Shown here: positions 53,701 through 64,000 of the stretch, piece by piece | Numbering within the stretch: position 1 is the first letter of the stretch | Layout: each line of letters begins with the position of its first letter | Source of the DNA: Umbelopsis isabellina | Taxonomy: Eukaryota > Mucoromycota > Umbelopsidomycetes > Umbelopsidales > Umbelopsidaceae | Assembly: GCA_016758905.1 (NCBI GenBank) | Contig: JAEPQZ010000007.1 | Location: forward strand, 1,271,079 to 1,335,078 | Direction of reading: 5' to 3' | DNA: 64,000 bases | Translations under genes and position numbers: made by a program | The notes under the pieces: model-generated | The model's database searches: none | What the model was told of the DNA's origin: nothing | Seen by the model: the letters and a program-made list of their open reading frames with translations, nothing else

Positions 53701-56700
53701 CATCAGTAGCCGATTGTCAATGGCACAAGAACAACGCTCCAACTGCCTAAACCCACTTCTTATAAAAACATACCACAGATGACCCATAATGGCCTAGCCA
53801 CGCACTGATGCAAATTCCAATTTCTTACCATTTGGTGTACACTATAGATTCACGACAAAAGCAGGAGTCAAGTAAGAGGAGAAAAGATAATTGGGTATTA
53901 AGAGAACTTTAAGGGCAAAAAGTGCTGGAAGATACCCATACTACACGAAGTTAAGGTCCTCTTGGTGGAGATATTTCATACCAAGCACTTACATTGACAA
54001 AGACTGCATGCAATGGATCCTGTGAATCATCCGTCTCCAATCTGCACACTCTGAAAAATGCAATATGAGGATAAATATCATCTTGTATTGATTGTCACTT
54101 AAAATGGGATGCCTGGAAAGTAGGGCTGGACATAGTCCTTATCTTACATCCAATCTCAGCCACTTGACATCTGTGGCAAACGATGCTTTTGCAACGCCCG
54201 GTAGAAGTTATTACTAACAAGGCAATTGGTTCATCAGCCTCAGCCTAGTGTGGGCGGCCATCTCGAAAACGCACTGGTACGGCACTATAGAGCAACAGCC
54301 TTGTTCTTCAAGATGTGCCAACAAACTATCCGGTCGAAAGACTGTCTCTAAGATGTTCAAGTTTCATGTTTATTTCTCATAGAATATAGACCACATCGTA
54401 CTCTTCCAACCAATACCATCCTAGACCACCAAAAAATAAACTCAGAGCTTCACGCTGAGTTTAAGTATATTATCTTCAGCTGTATTTGGGATACTGATTG
54501 TACGGAAGCCGTTATCAATCAAATGCTGTGCCGAACAGTGTACTTTACTTCAATGTGCCTAGCAAGTTTAAACTTCTGCTGCATCTAAGTATCCTTAGGA
54601 TCCCTCAAAGTCATCAAGATTGGAAGACAAGTTGGTACCCAATTGATCAATTTGGTAGGCTTTAAACACATCTTGCGCTGAATAAGAAGAGATCAGTAGA
54701 CTTTTCCGACGAAATTGGACAGTCTCATCCTCAGTACTGGACTTAAGCGAGTAATAAGCCAGGTATGTGGCACGTATCTCAAAGACTGTAATCCAAATGC
54801 ATCATGCTGTATAAGGAGATGCTTGACGTTAAAAAACTGGTGAACCCAATTCAGTACAAATGTATCATGTTATCCCATTCTGCCAGTAATTCAATGGCTT
54901 ATAGGTCCGTTGCGCGTTCTTCTGGTTATAGCTCCTTTTTCCGGTAGACGGAGGGTAGGAAGTGCTTGTTGTGTTTATTGAAAAAGTACTGGTATGTGAC
55001 CCGCAAAATCAAATTGCGAGAACCTGTGCTTCAGGGCTTGTGATCTTGTTCGTTTGTATTGAGGGTGTGCTTGTGTGCTCAAAATTGTGGTTATGTACCG
55101 GACTTGTTGAGTCTTACCTGGAAGCAACTGTTTCTTATCTTTGTTGCGAGTTGAGTCAGTGAAAGGAAACGAGTACCACCTTGGCGACTTATGTATGCCT
55201 CCCCCTGTAGGTATTGTCCTTATGTCTTAAAATGGTGGTGTCGTCCATGTTTGAGAAGGCGCATAAGTGACTTCTATGGCTCTGATCTTCCGCCAGTTGA
55301 TGTATTGTGCTCTTTTGTTGGCCATTCATAAGCCTTGAACCATTTGATTTTGAAACATTTCGCTCCAGTCTCTCATACGCTTGCATCGACGAAGATACAG
55401 TGTTCTGGTCCAACCTAAGAGAGCTCCTGTTGCATTGAGAAGATTGTTCAGCTACTATTATAATTTAATCAAGAAGATCCAAGGTAGAGGACATGCTTCG
55501 CCACAGTCTCCTATGCCCCTTGAACACATTGTATGTGAAGTACATTAGTGCATGAGTATGATGGTTCGCCGGAAGTTGGCAAGAGTGACCACTTTGATCC
55601 GTATGTTCAGGTTATGAACCTGGTACGCTATTTGTGGCACGTTGCTGACTGCTTCTCGAAAAATCCTTTGCAAGTCTCGAATTGTGGACTTTAGCAATCG
55701 AAATCGTCAAAGACTAGTTGGCTTAGGATTTCTGAGAGTTTGTAAGCCATCTAAGTGATTTCTGTGTCTGTGGTAGAGTTGTTGTCTGCGTTTGTGCTAC
55801 GTGGGCCTTTGGATTGATTGCCAATTTTGAGGAACAAATGTTGATATGCGGATGCCCCTTTTGACAGGTCCACTGTAATTGGACTTGATTATATGATAAG
55901 CAGTCACGTAACCACGAAGTGGCTGTATGGTGACGTTCGAACTGGAATGCAGCGCCTTCCCAGTGTTTCTGTTAAAGCGAAAAAAAAAAAAAGACGAATT
56001 GGCGGTATATCAGCATATGAAGGAAAGATCTGTGGGATACACTGAGGTAAAATCATTAATTTTTCCTAGTGAGCTTTATGACCGGAGGAATGCTTTTCCA
56101 TCTTGAAGCGTAGGCATCGGACATATTTGTTCAACGACTTGAATTGAAGACAGGTTGAAAACAGTCGTTCTTCGCGAATGGCAAACGTTCCGCTTTGAAA
56201 GCTTAGATAGGCTGATCCCTGGACCGATTTAATTGCGCGTTTGTGAGGAGATTTGTAATTTGCTGGGATAACAGCTGATGCTGTTTGTTGATAAAAGGAT
56301 GTTTCCTATTGGTGTTGAAGACAAGGAAAGAAGTCGGGTGTGATGTAGGTTCACTAGCTGTCCGCTGAGCGAATCCTGTCAAGAAAAAGCGTTGAAGGCG
56401 ATCGCCTAATGCTGATTGTTGTTGCTGCTGAAGTCGCTACTGCAAATGATGCCGTTGCGGTGTTGTGTGGTGGGCCAGAGTTTCTTGCAATTTAAGAGTT
56501 CCACAATGTAGTCTTGTTGCTTCGTCTGGGAAATTGATTGTCGGCTTAACCGCTCACAGTAAAGTCAGTTCGGGCTTGGTCTCCAACCACACGGTGTCCA
56601 GTTTCAAGCACTCATATGAGCTAGGCGCTTATGATCGACCTACAACCTAACTGGATTCTGCGACAAGTCAGTCGCCTTATTGCAGGACCTGAAATACTAC

Positions 56701-57714
56701 ACAGCAGACTCGAGCACCCAGATTATGGACGTGGCAAAGTAAATTGCGCAAATCTGGATCAGCCCTTTTGCGCAAATTTCCTGAGAAGAAGATTGAGCAG
56801 TTATTCGAAATAGTCATAAAGGATTGAGTCTCTAACCCATCAGGCTCCTCTTTTGCCAACAGATCGGAATTAACAGCATGCTTTCATCAATCGTTGTACT
56901 GGAGAGTGTGATCAATGGAAGATCGTGTACACCAAGGTGTTATTGGTAAGTTCGCTTTGTATGAGTGACACTCATCCTCCTGATAGGTACTTCAAATAGT
57001 CTTGATTGAAGATATAATAACCATTATGACATTTGATTCAAGCAAGCATGATGAATTGAGAATAGGTTCTGGGACGACCACCGCTGATCTCCATTGTTGT
57101 CTTCTCTTGTTTTCTGTTAGCTTTTTTGATGATCTTGGTCAATTCCTCTGCCTTCTTCAACTTTTACAACGTGCATTTTTGTTCTGAAAAGATACTCAAA
57201 TACCAAAGCTTTTTGCTATCTAACGAGTTTGGATATCAATTACATGCCTTATCCATCTGCTCAACATGTATTATGGCACAACATGCATATGATTTTCAGG
57301 TTTAGTGTTCAAAATTGCTTTTGAAACTATCTATCGGTAGTACCACTGTCATATCACAGATGTGCATTCAACATGCCTGAATATAGTATTGTCAGTGTTC
57401 GATATAAATTAACTCTGTCATAGCAGCTCAAATTCCAAAAAATCACACAGATCACTCCACCAAGTTGTCCTAAATTAATGCACAGCGTATCATGAAGCGT
57501 ATCATATGTGATGGAGTTGCTATCATTAATTATTTACACGGAAACAATCCAGCGAGTGATTGTTAAAATACATTAAGCGTAATTTTTTGGTACATGTTGC
57601 GAAAGGTATGCCTCGATCAATGTAGCTACATCTATAAGATGTGGCTGATTACATTTGGTACTGAAACAAGGCACCACACCTAGCAACAATTTCTATGCTA
57701 CAAATCAACTTGCA
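53701..57714. other. Gene-free region with worn fragments
   Basis: About 4 kb without a supported gene. The first few hundred bases may be the 3' end of the LINE copy. An unassigned minus-strand open frame of about 68 codons ends at 54595-54597 (carrying YSAQDVFKAYQIDQLGTNL). A poly(A) run lies at about 55979-55991. Other open frames are short and unrecognised. Confidence 0.45.
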
Positions 57715-59907
57715 GCCTGTAGTCGTTTTATCTCCTCATTATTCAATTTGAGCAACATCGATAAGACGGGTATTAACTGATTCTGCGCGCCATTGAGATA
57801 GTTAGACGTCATATAACAAGCTTATGGTTTTGAATTGCTTGAACTTACTCTAGTCTGTCTATTTTCCATGAAGCCCATAATAATATGCTTCAGATACTCT
57901 AGATTCACCTCTGATATGGATTGACTCAAAGAAGAGTCATGTGAATCAGCCTGCCCGTTTTGCCCGTTTTGAATGTTGGGTGGATTCGGCATTATACTAG
58001 GCGACGATGCTTTCGTCGAAGGTGACGCTGAACGTGAGGAAGCTGCTGACATACTGGCCTGTGATACAGGCGTGACTTTGGTAAATCTTTTGATTTCATC
58101 CTTTAGAGTCTTTTGATTCGTGTGCAATGGCGTTAAATTGAATGGTCCTGCGCACCCAAGGTTTTGAGGAATCCAAATGCCTACCTTGTTCATACTTTTA
58201 AAATGTGTTTCTTTCATTCTGCTTTCTTCTAATTGTCTTTCTATCTCTTCCTTCTCCGAACGGATAGTTCCAGCCCAATCTTTGAGCTGGTTCTTTTACA
58301 ATTCCAGAAGGTTAATCTACAAATAGTGAGGCTATGATCAGTCACCGACTTTCTCAACTTACCAATTCATTTGATATCTGCGTTGAACTGGTCGACAGAT
58401 ATTCAATTTTATTCTCTGCAGCGACTAACGATGACCTAAGTGACTCCACTTGAGATTGAGAGTCATTTGAAGCGGTAGTACGCTCCAATAGAATAGAGTT
58501 TGTTTCTTCAAGCTGTGCCTGAGCTGACTGTAACTCTAATTGTAGTTCTTCTATCCGCTTCAACTTCTCCGATTGCTCCTTTTCATTCGCTGCCTTCATT
58601 TGCTTTGCGTTTTCTCTTTCGATAGTCAGCTCTTTGGTGACATCATCCAGTAACTGCTGCAAAGTGGAAAGGTCGCCACTACTTTTCTTTGTAAAGGCTT
58701 CCTCATTACCTTTCAATCTGTTTACATGCTGTTCTGAGTTTGCGAGCTGTTCCTCTAAGCCACTAAGTCTCTGGTATAACTCTTCCGACTGCTGTTCACT
58801 TTCTTTCAATCTCATCTCCAAGTGAGCTACGCGAATCTGTGAGCTCTCGTACTGTGCTGTCTTCAATTGCAGCTCATCCTCCGCTTGCATTTTCGAATCA
58901 TTAGCTACTTTACGCTCTTTGCTCAAGATCGCTAATTCCGACTCCTGTCGACGTAGTTTAGAGCATTGATCCGCTATTGCTGTGTCACGCTCTTGGATCG
59001 TTTTTTGTAACTCGCTTGATGCAGCTGTAATGTCTTGTTCTTTCTGAACAGCGGTTGAAAGTAACTCTCTGATTTCCATCAATTCTGACTGTAACTTTGC
59101 CACTTCATCTGTAGCATCTGATTTCTCCTTTTCAAGCTTAAGGATCTGCTTCTTTGTCTTATTCAATACCGCTACGTATTTCTTCCCCCTCTCATCAGAA
59201 TCAGCTTGTAACTGGCGCATTAATTTCATGTCATTATGTGCTTTTTCGACCTCATCCTTTTGCTTTGTAAGCTGTAGTGAAAGCTCCTCATTTTGGGATC
59301 TCAATGAAGACATTTCGTTACAAATAGATTGGCTGTCTACATCCCCAGTCACTTGTCCATGTTTTTCATCGACTTTTTCTTTCAAAGATTGTATGCTGGC
59401 TTCAAGTTCTTGGACTTTTGATAAATGGTCCTTTTTCATCTCAGAAGATGACTTGCTATAGTTTTCAGTTGTCTCCGTGAATTTGTCAATTTGCTCAACA
59501 AGCTGACTGTTTTCAACTTTGAGTTGCTTTAAAGCTGTTTCTTTATCATTTGAATCAGTTCGCAAGTTCTCTAACTGCGCCTCCAAATCTTTTTTCAGAG
59601 TAGCCCATTCCAGCTTGCTTTGCGCACGAGATGCCTGTTCGGCTTCTAGCTGCCTTTTCAGCTCCAATAAGGCGCTAGTGGTGTCATCTGCAGCATCTGA
59701 TAATTCCACATTTGAGAGCTTTGGAGTAACATTATCTTTTTCTAAAATTCGTTGTTCATTTTTAGTGCTTATTAGCAAAGCAGTTCCTGTACTTCTGCAA
59801 TCTTGTTTAGTTTTCACACCTTTCTCTTTTATGTCTTCGTTTTCCGGATATTCCTCCAAAAGGTCAGGATCCCTTTCTATACCAGCAGCTTCACCTTCTG
59901 ATGACAT
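57715..59907 (-). CDS. GRIP-domain golgin, long coiled coil (Imh1/golgin-97-like)
   Basis: Peripheral trans-Golgi tether recruited by Arl1 GTPase through its C-terminal GRIP domain. The large first exon (59907 to about 58360) encodes an acidic head and about 430 residues of heptad-rich coiled coil. The following exons are 58292 downward (NQLKDWAGTIRSEKEEIERQ), a Ser-rich linker (TLKDEIKRFTKVTPVSQASM) and the GRIP domain EVNLEYLKHIIMGFMENRQTR spliced to NQLIPVLSMLLKLNNEEIKR. It ends LQAAS at TGA 57715-57717. The GRIP Tyr of EYLKH, needed for Arl1 binding, is present. The frame stays open upstream of ATG 59905-59907 (LRLFQDIAAAIG after an AG at about 59950), so an extra 5' exon is possible. Retroelement debris lies directly beyond the start. 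Confidence 0.9.
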
Positions 59908-59949
59908 GCCAATTGCAGCTGCAATGTCTTGAAAAAGCCTTAAATCCTG

Positions 59950-60136
59950 TCAGCAACGTTTCCAATGCATTTGTCTGATGTCAGAATTGGAAACTCAAAA
60001 GCACGTGACTGACCTTTGGGAGAAATAACCTAGAGTTAACTCATTAATATCATATATAAAAGAGTTTCGATACACAACCTCAGTCTTTTCTTAAAGGTCT
60101 TGTTATACACAACACAGCCACGTTTCCTTCTTTACA
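59950..60136 (+). repeat. Possible LTR of the adjacent gag remnant
   Basis: CATATATAAAAGAG near 60050 looks like an LTR core promoter. The sequence TTTACA ending at 60136 is followed at once by TGGTACGTGAGG, the usual arrangement of an LTR end plus a tRNA primer-binding site. The left border is a guess and no second copy is in the window. Confidence 0.35.
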
Positions 60137-61490
60137 TGGTACGTGAGGTTATTTGAGAGTTAAAGGTAGCTTCCACAACAACGTTAAATACAAGCCTTGG
60201 CTCTCAAATAAACTGAGCTACTTTTGTCAATATCCACAGGACCTAACTCCCAACCAAAGGAAACTAACGAGCCCCAGCGCCATTTTCAAGAGCATGGAGC
60301 AGTTCCAACGTGTTGAGTCACTCCTGGATCATATTCCGGTGGCTACATATCATCTGAATCGAACGGGAACACACAAGTACCTCCCGAATTTACTGCCAGC
60401 TTAGCAGCCTTGCCCAGTGCTTTAAGGCAGACACATCCTGTCAACACCGCAAGAGACCCTCTATCTCAAAACCCCCCTCTCTACTCTGAACAGGTACATG
60501 CGGTACCAGGATGCTACCAAATTTGCGTGGCTCCATGAAATCCGAACGTCAGTCTCAAGTTTGGTACATGTATTTCGAACCCAAAGCTTGAGGTGCCAAT
60601 TTGTCCTTAGACGATGCTATCCATGCCTTCAGCAGTTTTTTCCCGGCGGATATCTCCCTATGGATAGATAATTTGGCACAAGCGATTCGTGATTCCTGGG
60701 GAGCTGTGAAGACACTCCTACTTCGCAGATATGGAAAATCTGAGGAGGAGGATCAAGAAGTATTACTCAAGAAACTGACCAGCTACAAGCAGGGCAGGTC
60801 GACTCCTATTGAAAACCTTTGCACAAATTGGAAAAGCCTATTAAATCAGCTCATCTCCCCATCTCCGAGTCGCAGAAGGTGCGGCTGTTCGCGTTGTCCC
60901 TCTATGACAAGCAAGTCAAGTTCACTATTGCTAGTTGTAATTTACGAGGATTTAAACACAGCAATCAACGCAGCTATTACAATCATCAATGTTTGTCAGC
61001 TCGCACCAATTGAATTGTTTGCAAGTAACATTGTACCAGAAAATATGGACTGGACTTCGGCCCCACTATATCAGATGCACGTGCAGCAAACGCGTCGACA
61101 TAATAGCCAAGTATAGACCAGTACCTACAACCAATCAAGTCAGAGAAATCAATGCTAAACCTTTTTCTGGATGCTGAGATTGTACGATCACAAAGGGCAA
61201 CCCATTTGTGGTTTCTGTGGTGGCCAACACCGCTCCCTTGACTGCTCAAGTCTAGAAACAAAACAATACTGGCAACAGCGGAAACTCAACCGCGAAACAA
61301 TAAAAAGGTTTGTAAATGCTGTTGAAAGCCAGGAAATGGCGTATGAGCAATATTTGCAAAATCCCTCCGTCTGTTGGATAGAAATTGAAAATTTTTGGTG
61401 CCGCGCACTACAGAAAAGCACCAAGTGCATCGATCTCGGTGAAGAAACAGGAACTCAAAGCCCTCATGGACACTTCTGCTGAGAATTCTT
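60137..61490 (+). mobile_element. Decayed LTR-retrotransposon gag region
   Basis: Gag-like coding sequence broken into several frames. It starts near ATG 60295 (MEQFQRVESLLDHIPVATYH). A second part at 60601-60830 has the typical SWGAVKTLLLRRYGKSEEED capsid-like block and SYKQGRSTPIENL. After a frameshift near 60830 it continues as LPISESQKVRLFALSLYDKQ. A zinc-knuckle-like CGFCGGQHRSLDC is at about 61208-61250. No protease, reverse transcriptase or integrase is found downstream, so it is a truncated, dead copy. A Ty3-type assignment is plausible but rests only on gag. Confidence 0.7.
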
Positions 61491-62464
61491 GCATCCTACC
61501 CAAGGTTGCAAAGAAAATTTCGTTCTCCGTAGACCAAAGCCAATCCATCCAAACTAGTTTGTGAATGGCAAATCCAACCAAACGCAAAGCACAGCGCGCA
61601 TCCTTATGTGGGGTGTTGCACTCCATTTCCATGTAGGATTGCAAAGAGATAGCAGTCTGATAACACTCATAAAGGCATTATAAACTGTAATACGTATACA
61701 CACGCATTGATAAACTGAAGATCTTGTTGTGATAAGTGAACATTACGCAATGTATTTGCTGTGGATGCCATCTTTAAGTTCATGTTGCCTTCTTTGCTAT
61801 CAGGTTTCGTAATGCATGTTCTCAAAGTTTTCTTATTCCTGTGTGGAGTGCTGATAGTTACTTGATTGACGCTTCGTTTGATTTCCTGCTGACACAAGAT
61901 GCTTTTGTTGATCTGTTTGCTTCAGCTAGTACAGCTAGTAGGCTGCTTTTCACGCTACATACCAGGCTGCTCGATCAGTTTGAAAGAAGCCAGGCTATGA
62001 ATTGCACAGATTCAGCTTTGGCCATGTTTGTGTAAAATTAGATATGTAGTGTGAGAATCCCTACTAAAGGGGCAATAGTATGTGGCTTGCCGATCATCCA
62101 GACATGCGGCCAGGAGCTGCATGCCTTCACATAATTTTTCGTCTTGAGCTTATGTGAAAAAGCCTCAAGTCCAGCGTGTAGTAATTATTCTCATTTCCGA
62201 AAGAAGCAGTTCACAAGATAAATGTTAAGCGTTCGCTTGCTTAATTGAAAAACGTTCAGTACATAGAGGTTAGATAGTGTAAATAAAAGTTCAATAATAT
62301 CGGAAAATGCAAATGATAGACAATATCATATTTAGCAAATCGGAATCAAAAGCAAAAATTAAAGGTGAACTGTAAGCATGTTTGACAAAAAATGTGAAAA
62401 TATGGAGTAATGATGTTAAGGAGAGGGACTGAAGTTATGAAGGAGAAGTTTGAAAAGATAAACA
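61491..62464. other. Unassigned repeat-flanking sequence
   Basis: About 1 kb without a gene. Two facing short open frames near 61667-62035 have no known domain. Could be further retroelement debris. Confidence 0.4.
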
Positions 62465-63060
62465 AGCAATTTACTCGTTAAGCAAAGCGAGAGGAGTGAG
62501 GAAACAACGGAGTAAAGTAAAGCATATAGCGATGGTAGCGAATAAACAAAGGAAAGACGTAAAGCAAATGCGAGGGTAGTGAGAAGATAAGCGAGCAAAG
62601 TAGAGCAAAAGCGAGGATAGCGAACAAACAAGGGAGAAACGTGAAACCAAAGCGAGAGTAGCGAGCAAAGTAAAGCAAAGTAAAGTAAAGCAAAAGCGAG
62701 GGCAGTGAGGAAATAAGCGAGCAAATTGAAGCAAAAGCGAGGGTAGCGAGTACACAAGGGGAAAACGTAAAGCAAGTGCGAGGGTAGTAAGCAAAGAGCA
62801 AGCGAAGTAAAGCAAAAAGCGAGAGTAGTGAGCAAACAATCGGGCAAAATAAAGCAAAAGTGAGAGTAGCCAGTAGACGAGGGAAAACGTAAAGAAACAG
62901 CGAGAGTAATGAGCAAAAAAGCGAGCAAAGTAAGCAAAAAGCGAGAGTAGCGGGCAAAATAAGCGAGCAAAAGTAAATCAAAAGTGAGGGTAGCGAGTAA
63001 ACAAGGGGAAAACGTAAAGCAAAAGCGAGAGTAGTGAAATATAAGGGAGTAAAGAGAAAA
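62465..63060. repeat. Tandem satellite, about 122-126 bp higher-order period
   Basis: Purine-rich array built of short units such as AAAGCAAAAGCGAGGGTAGC and GAGCAAACAAGGGGAAAACG. The ACGTAAAGCAA landmark recurs near 62557, 62639 (changed to ACGTGAAACC), 62765, 62887 (ACGTAAAGAAA) and 63012, giving spacings of 82, 126, 122 and 125 bp. The inner units are about 20-25 bp. Minus-strand open frames through the array encode repetitive Leu/Phe-rich peptides (FARYSRF-type) but in two overlapping frames, and the period is not a multiple of three, so I do not call a protein. Confidence 0.85.
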
Positions 63061-63526
63061 TTGGTGCAAGCTTTTGGATTTGCGGCCAAAAAAAGAGCTG
63101 ATAGGAATGATGTGGCATAACTCTGAACCACTGTGACACCCTTTATCGAGCAGAAGGTACATCAACCACTAGTTAAGTACCAAATATTCCACATGAACAG
63201 TGGAGCGAATGCACCAAAAGATGCCACTTCGTTTTATGCTTTCGCTCTCTCTAAAGGCATGTCTCTAAAGGCATATCATGCCGATCATTTCCAGAAAAGG
63301 TCTATTCTATCCAGAAAATTGTCATTTCTAAACATCAAAAAATCGACATTAAAGCCTATCAGCGATGAAAAAATGTTATTGCTGTCTTCTGCCAGTCATA
63401 GAAATTGTGTATATATGATTATTTAGGCGATTATGTAGATCTTGAGTCGGTGGCATGACAGACAAAAATAACCGGATTTGAAAAAATTGCTAAGTGTTTC
63501 AGTCATTGTCGCTACATTTCCTACCT

Positions 63527-63982
63527 CTCATTGTCGCTACTTTTGTTACCCATAGAGAACGGTCAGCAAGCTGACCTTCCTCTCTTCCCTCTTCTCTCCT
63601 TTTTTCTTTTCTTTTCCCTTTTCTTTCCTCTTTTATTCTCTTTTTGGTGTTCACTTTACTTGTTGCCACCGTGCAAATCGCTGTCATTCCCATCCTCGGT
63701 TTTTACTCACATCTTCAAAATAATACGCATATTCCTTTCGTTCCCTATCACTCCATTCTCTTTTTCATATTTGCTCATTGCTCCTTTTGATTTCAGAATT
63801 GCTTTTACTTAGTTTTGCCGCTACACAAAGTTCATAAGTTTGTCCTTCTAAAGTTTTGGTGTTTCTTAAAACAATTAAGCTCTTGTTGGATAGATTTGTT
63901 CTCTTATGAGAACACCTCTTTTCCTATTCTCTTTTACAACTTATATTTTTTTCTGTCTGTGATTGATAGTAGCGACAATGAG
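63527..63982. mobile_element. Short element with 15-bp perfect terminal inverted repeats (MITE-like)
   Basis: CTCATTGTCGCTACT at 63527-63541 is repeated exactly in inverted orientation at 63968-63982 (AGTAGCGACAATGAG), 456 bp end to end. A further direct copy of CATTGTCGCTAC lies just outside the left end at 63504-63515. The interior is pyrimidine-rich and non-coding (runs of CTTTTCTTTTCC). No obvious target-site duplication is visible. It may be a miniature inverted-repeat element or the end of a larger transposon continuing past the window. Confidence 0.6.
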
Positions 63983-64000
63983 TGTTTATCTATATTTGTC

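Noticed and set aside
62416-63165. 249-codon minus-strand frame with repeated Leu/Phe/Tyr blocks, resembling a multi-pass membrane protein
   Set aside because: It is a readout of the purine-rich satellite. Two overlapping frames are equally open and the repeat period is not a multiple of three.

Overview
The window reads as nuclear DNA of a filamentous fungus, most likely an early-diverging one of the Mucoromycota (Mucorales type). The evidence is short GT-AG introns in most genes, compact intergenic spaces, and fungal gene families (AVT3, OPT, GH17, ILV3, NHA1-type antiporter, YAK1, MDM33, MDM35). It also carries an Integrator subunit (INTS3), which Dikarya generally lack. The lineage call is inference; no rRNA or tRNA gene was recognised to confirm it.

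Layout. 0-11.7 kb: a partial mitochondrial LCL3-like nuclease (-), a TrhO-type tRNA uridine hydroxylase (+), a vacuolar amino-acid transporter (-), a membrane-anchored GH17 glucanase (+), a zinc-type alcohol dehydrogenase family protein (+) and an OPT oligopeptide transporter (-). 11.7-14.2 kb holds no recognisable gene. 14.2-21.2 kb: a frameshifted short-chain dehydrogenase (-), dihydroxyacid dehydratase ILV3 (-), a five-finger CCCH protein of the ZC3H3/Red5 type (-) and MDM35 (+). 21.6-30 kb: an MFSD1-like transporter, an F-box protein, a Na+/H+ antiporter (all +) and a divergent beta-tubulin (-). 30-49.2 kb: AFG2 AAA+ ATPase, a KpsF/GutQ-type sugar-phosphate isomerase and the YAK1 kinase (+), a short STI1/HOP co-chaperone and TFIIA-gamma (-), then INTS3 and MDM33 (+).

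From 49.2 kb the character changes. About 8.5 kb is without intact genes. It contains an extremely A+T-rich stretch and a decayed non-LTR (LINE-type) reverse transcriptase. A single gene, a GRIP-domain golgin (-), follows at 57.7-59.9 kb. Next to its 5' end lies a decayed LTR-retrotransposon gag region. The last 2 kb hold a tandem satellite with a roughly 122-126 bp higher-order period and a short element bounded by 15-bp perfect terminal inverted repeats.

The genes are mostly housekeeping and do not form a functional cluster. Several concern mitochondria (LCL3, MDM33, MDM35, probably TrhO), vacuole or plasma-membrane transport (AVT3, OPT, MFSD1-like, Na+/H+ antiporter) and RNA metabolism (ZC3H3-like, INTS3, TFIIA-gamma, AFG2). 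The most interesting single observation is the beta-tubulin. It encodes Tyr at residue 167 and Ala at residue 198, the two changes known from benzimidazole-resistant mutants of other fungi, and has an unusual Phe-terminated tail.
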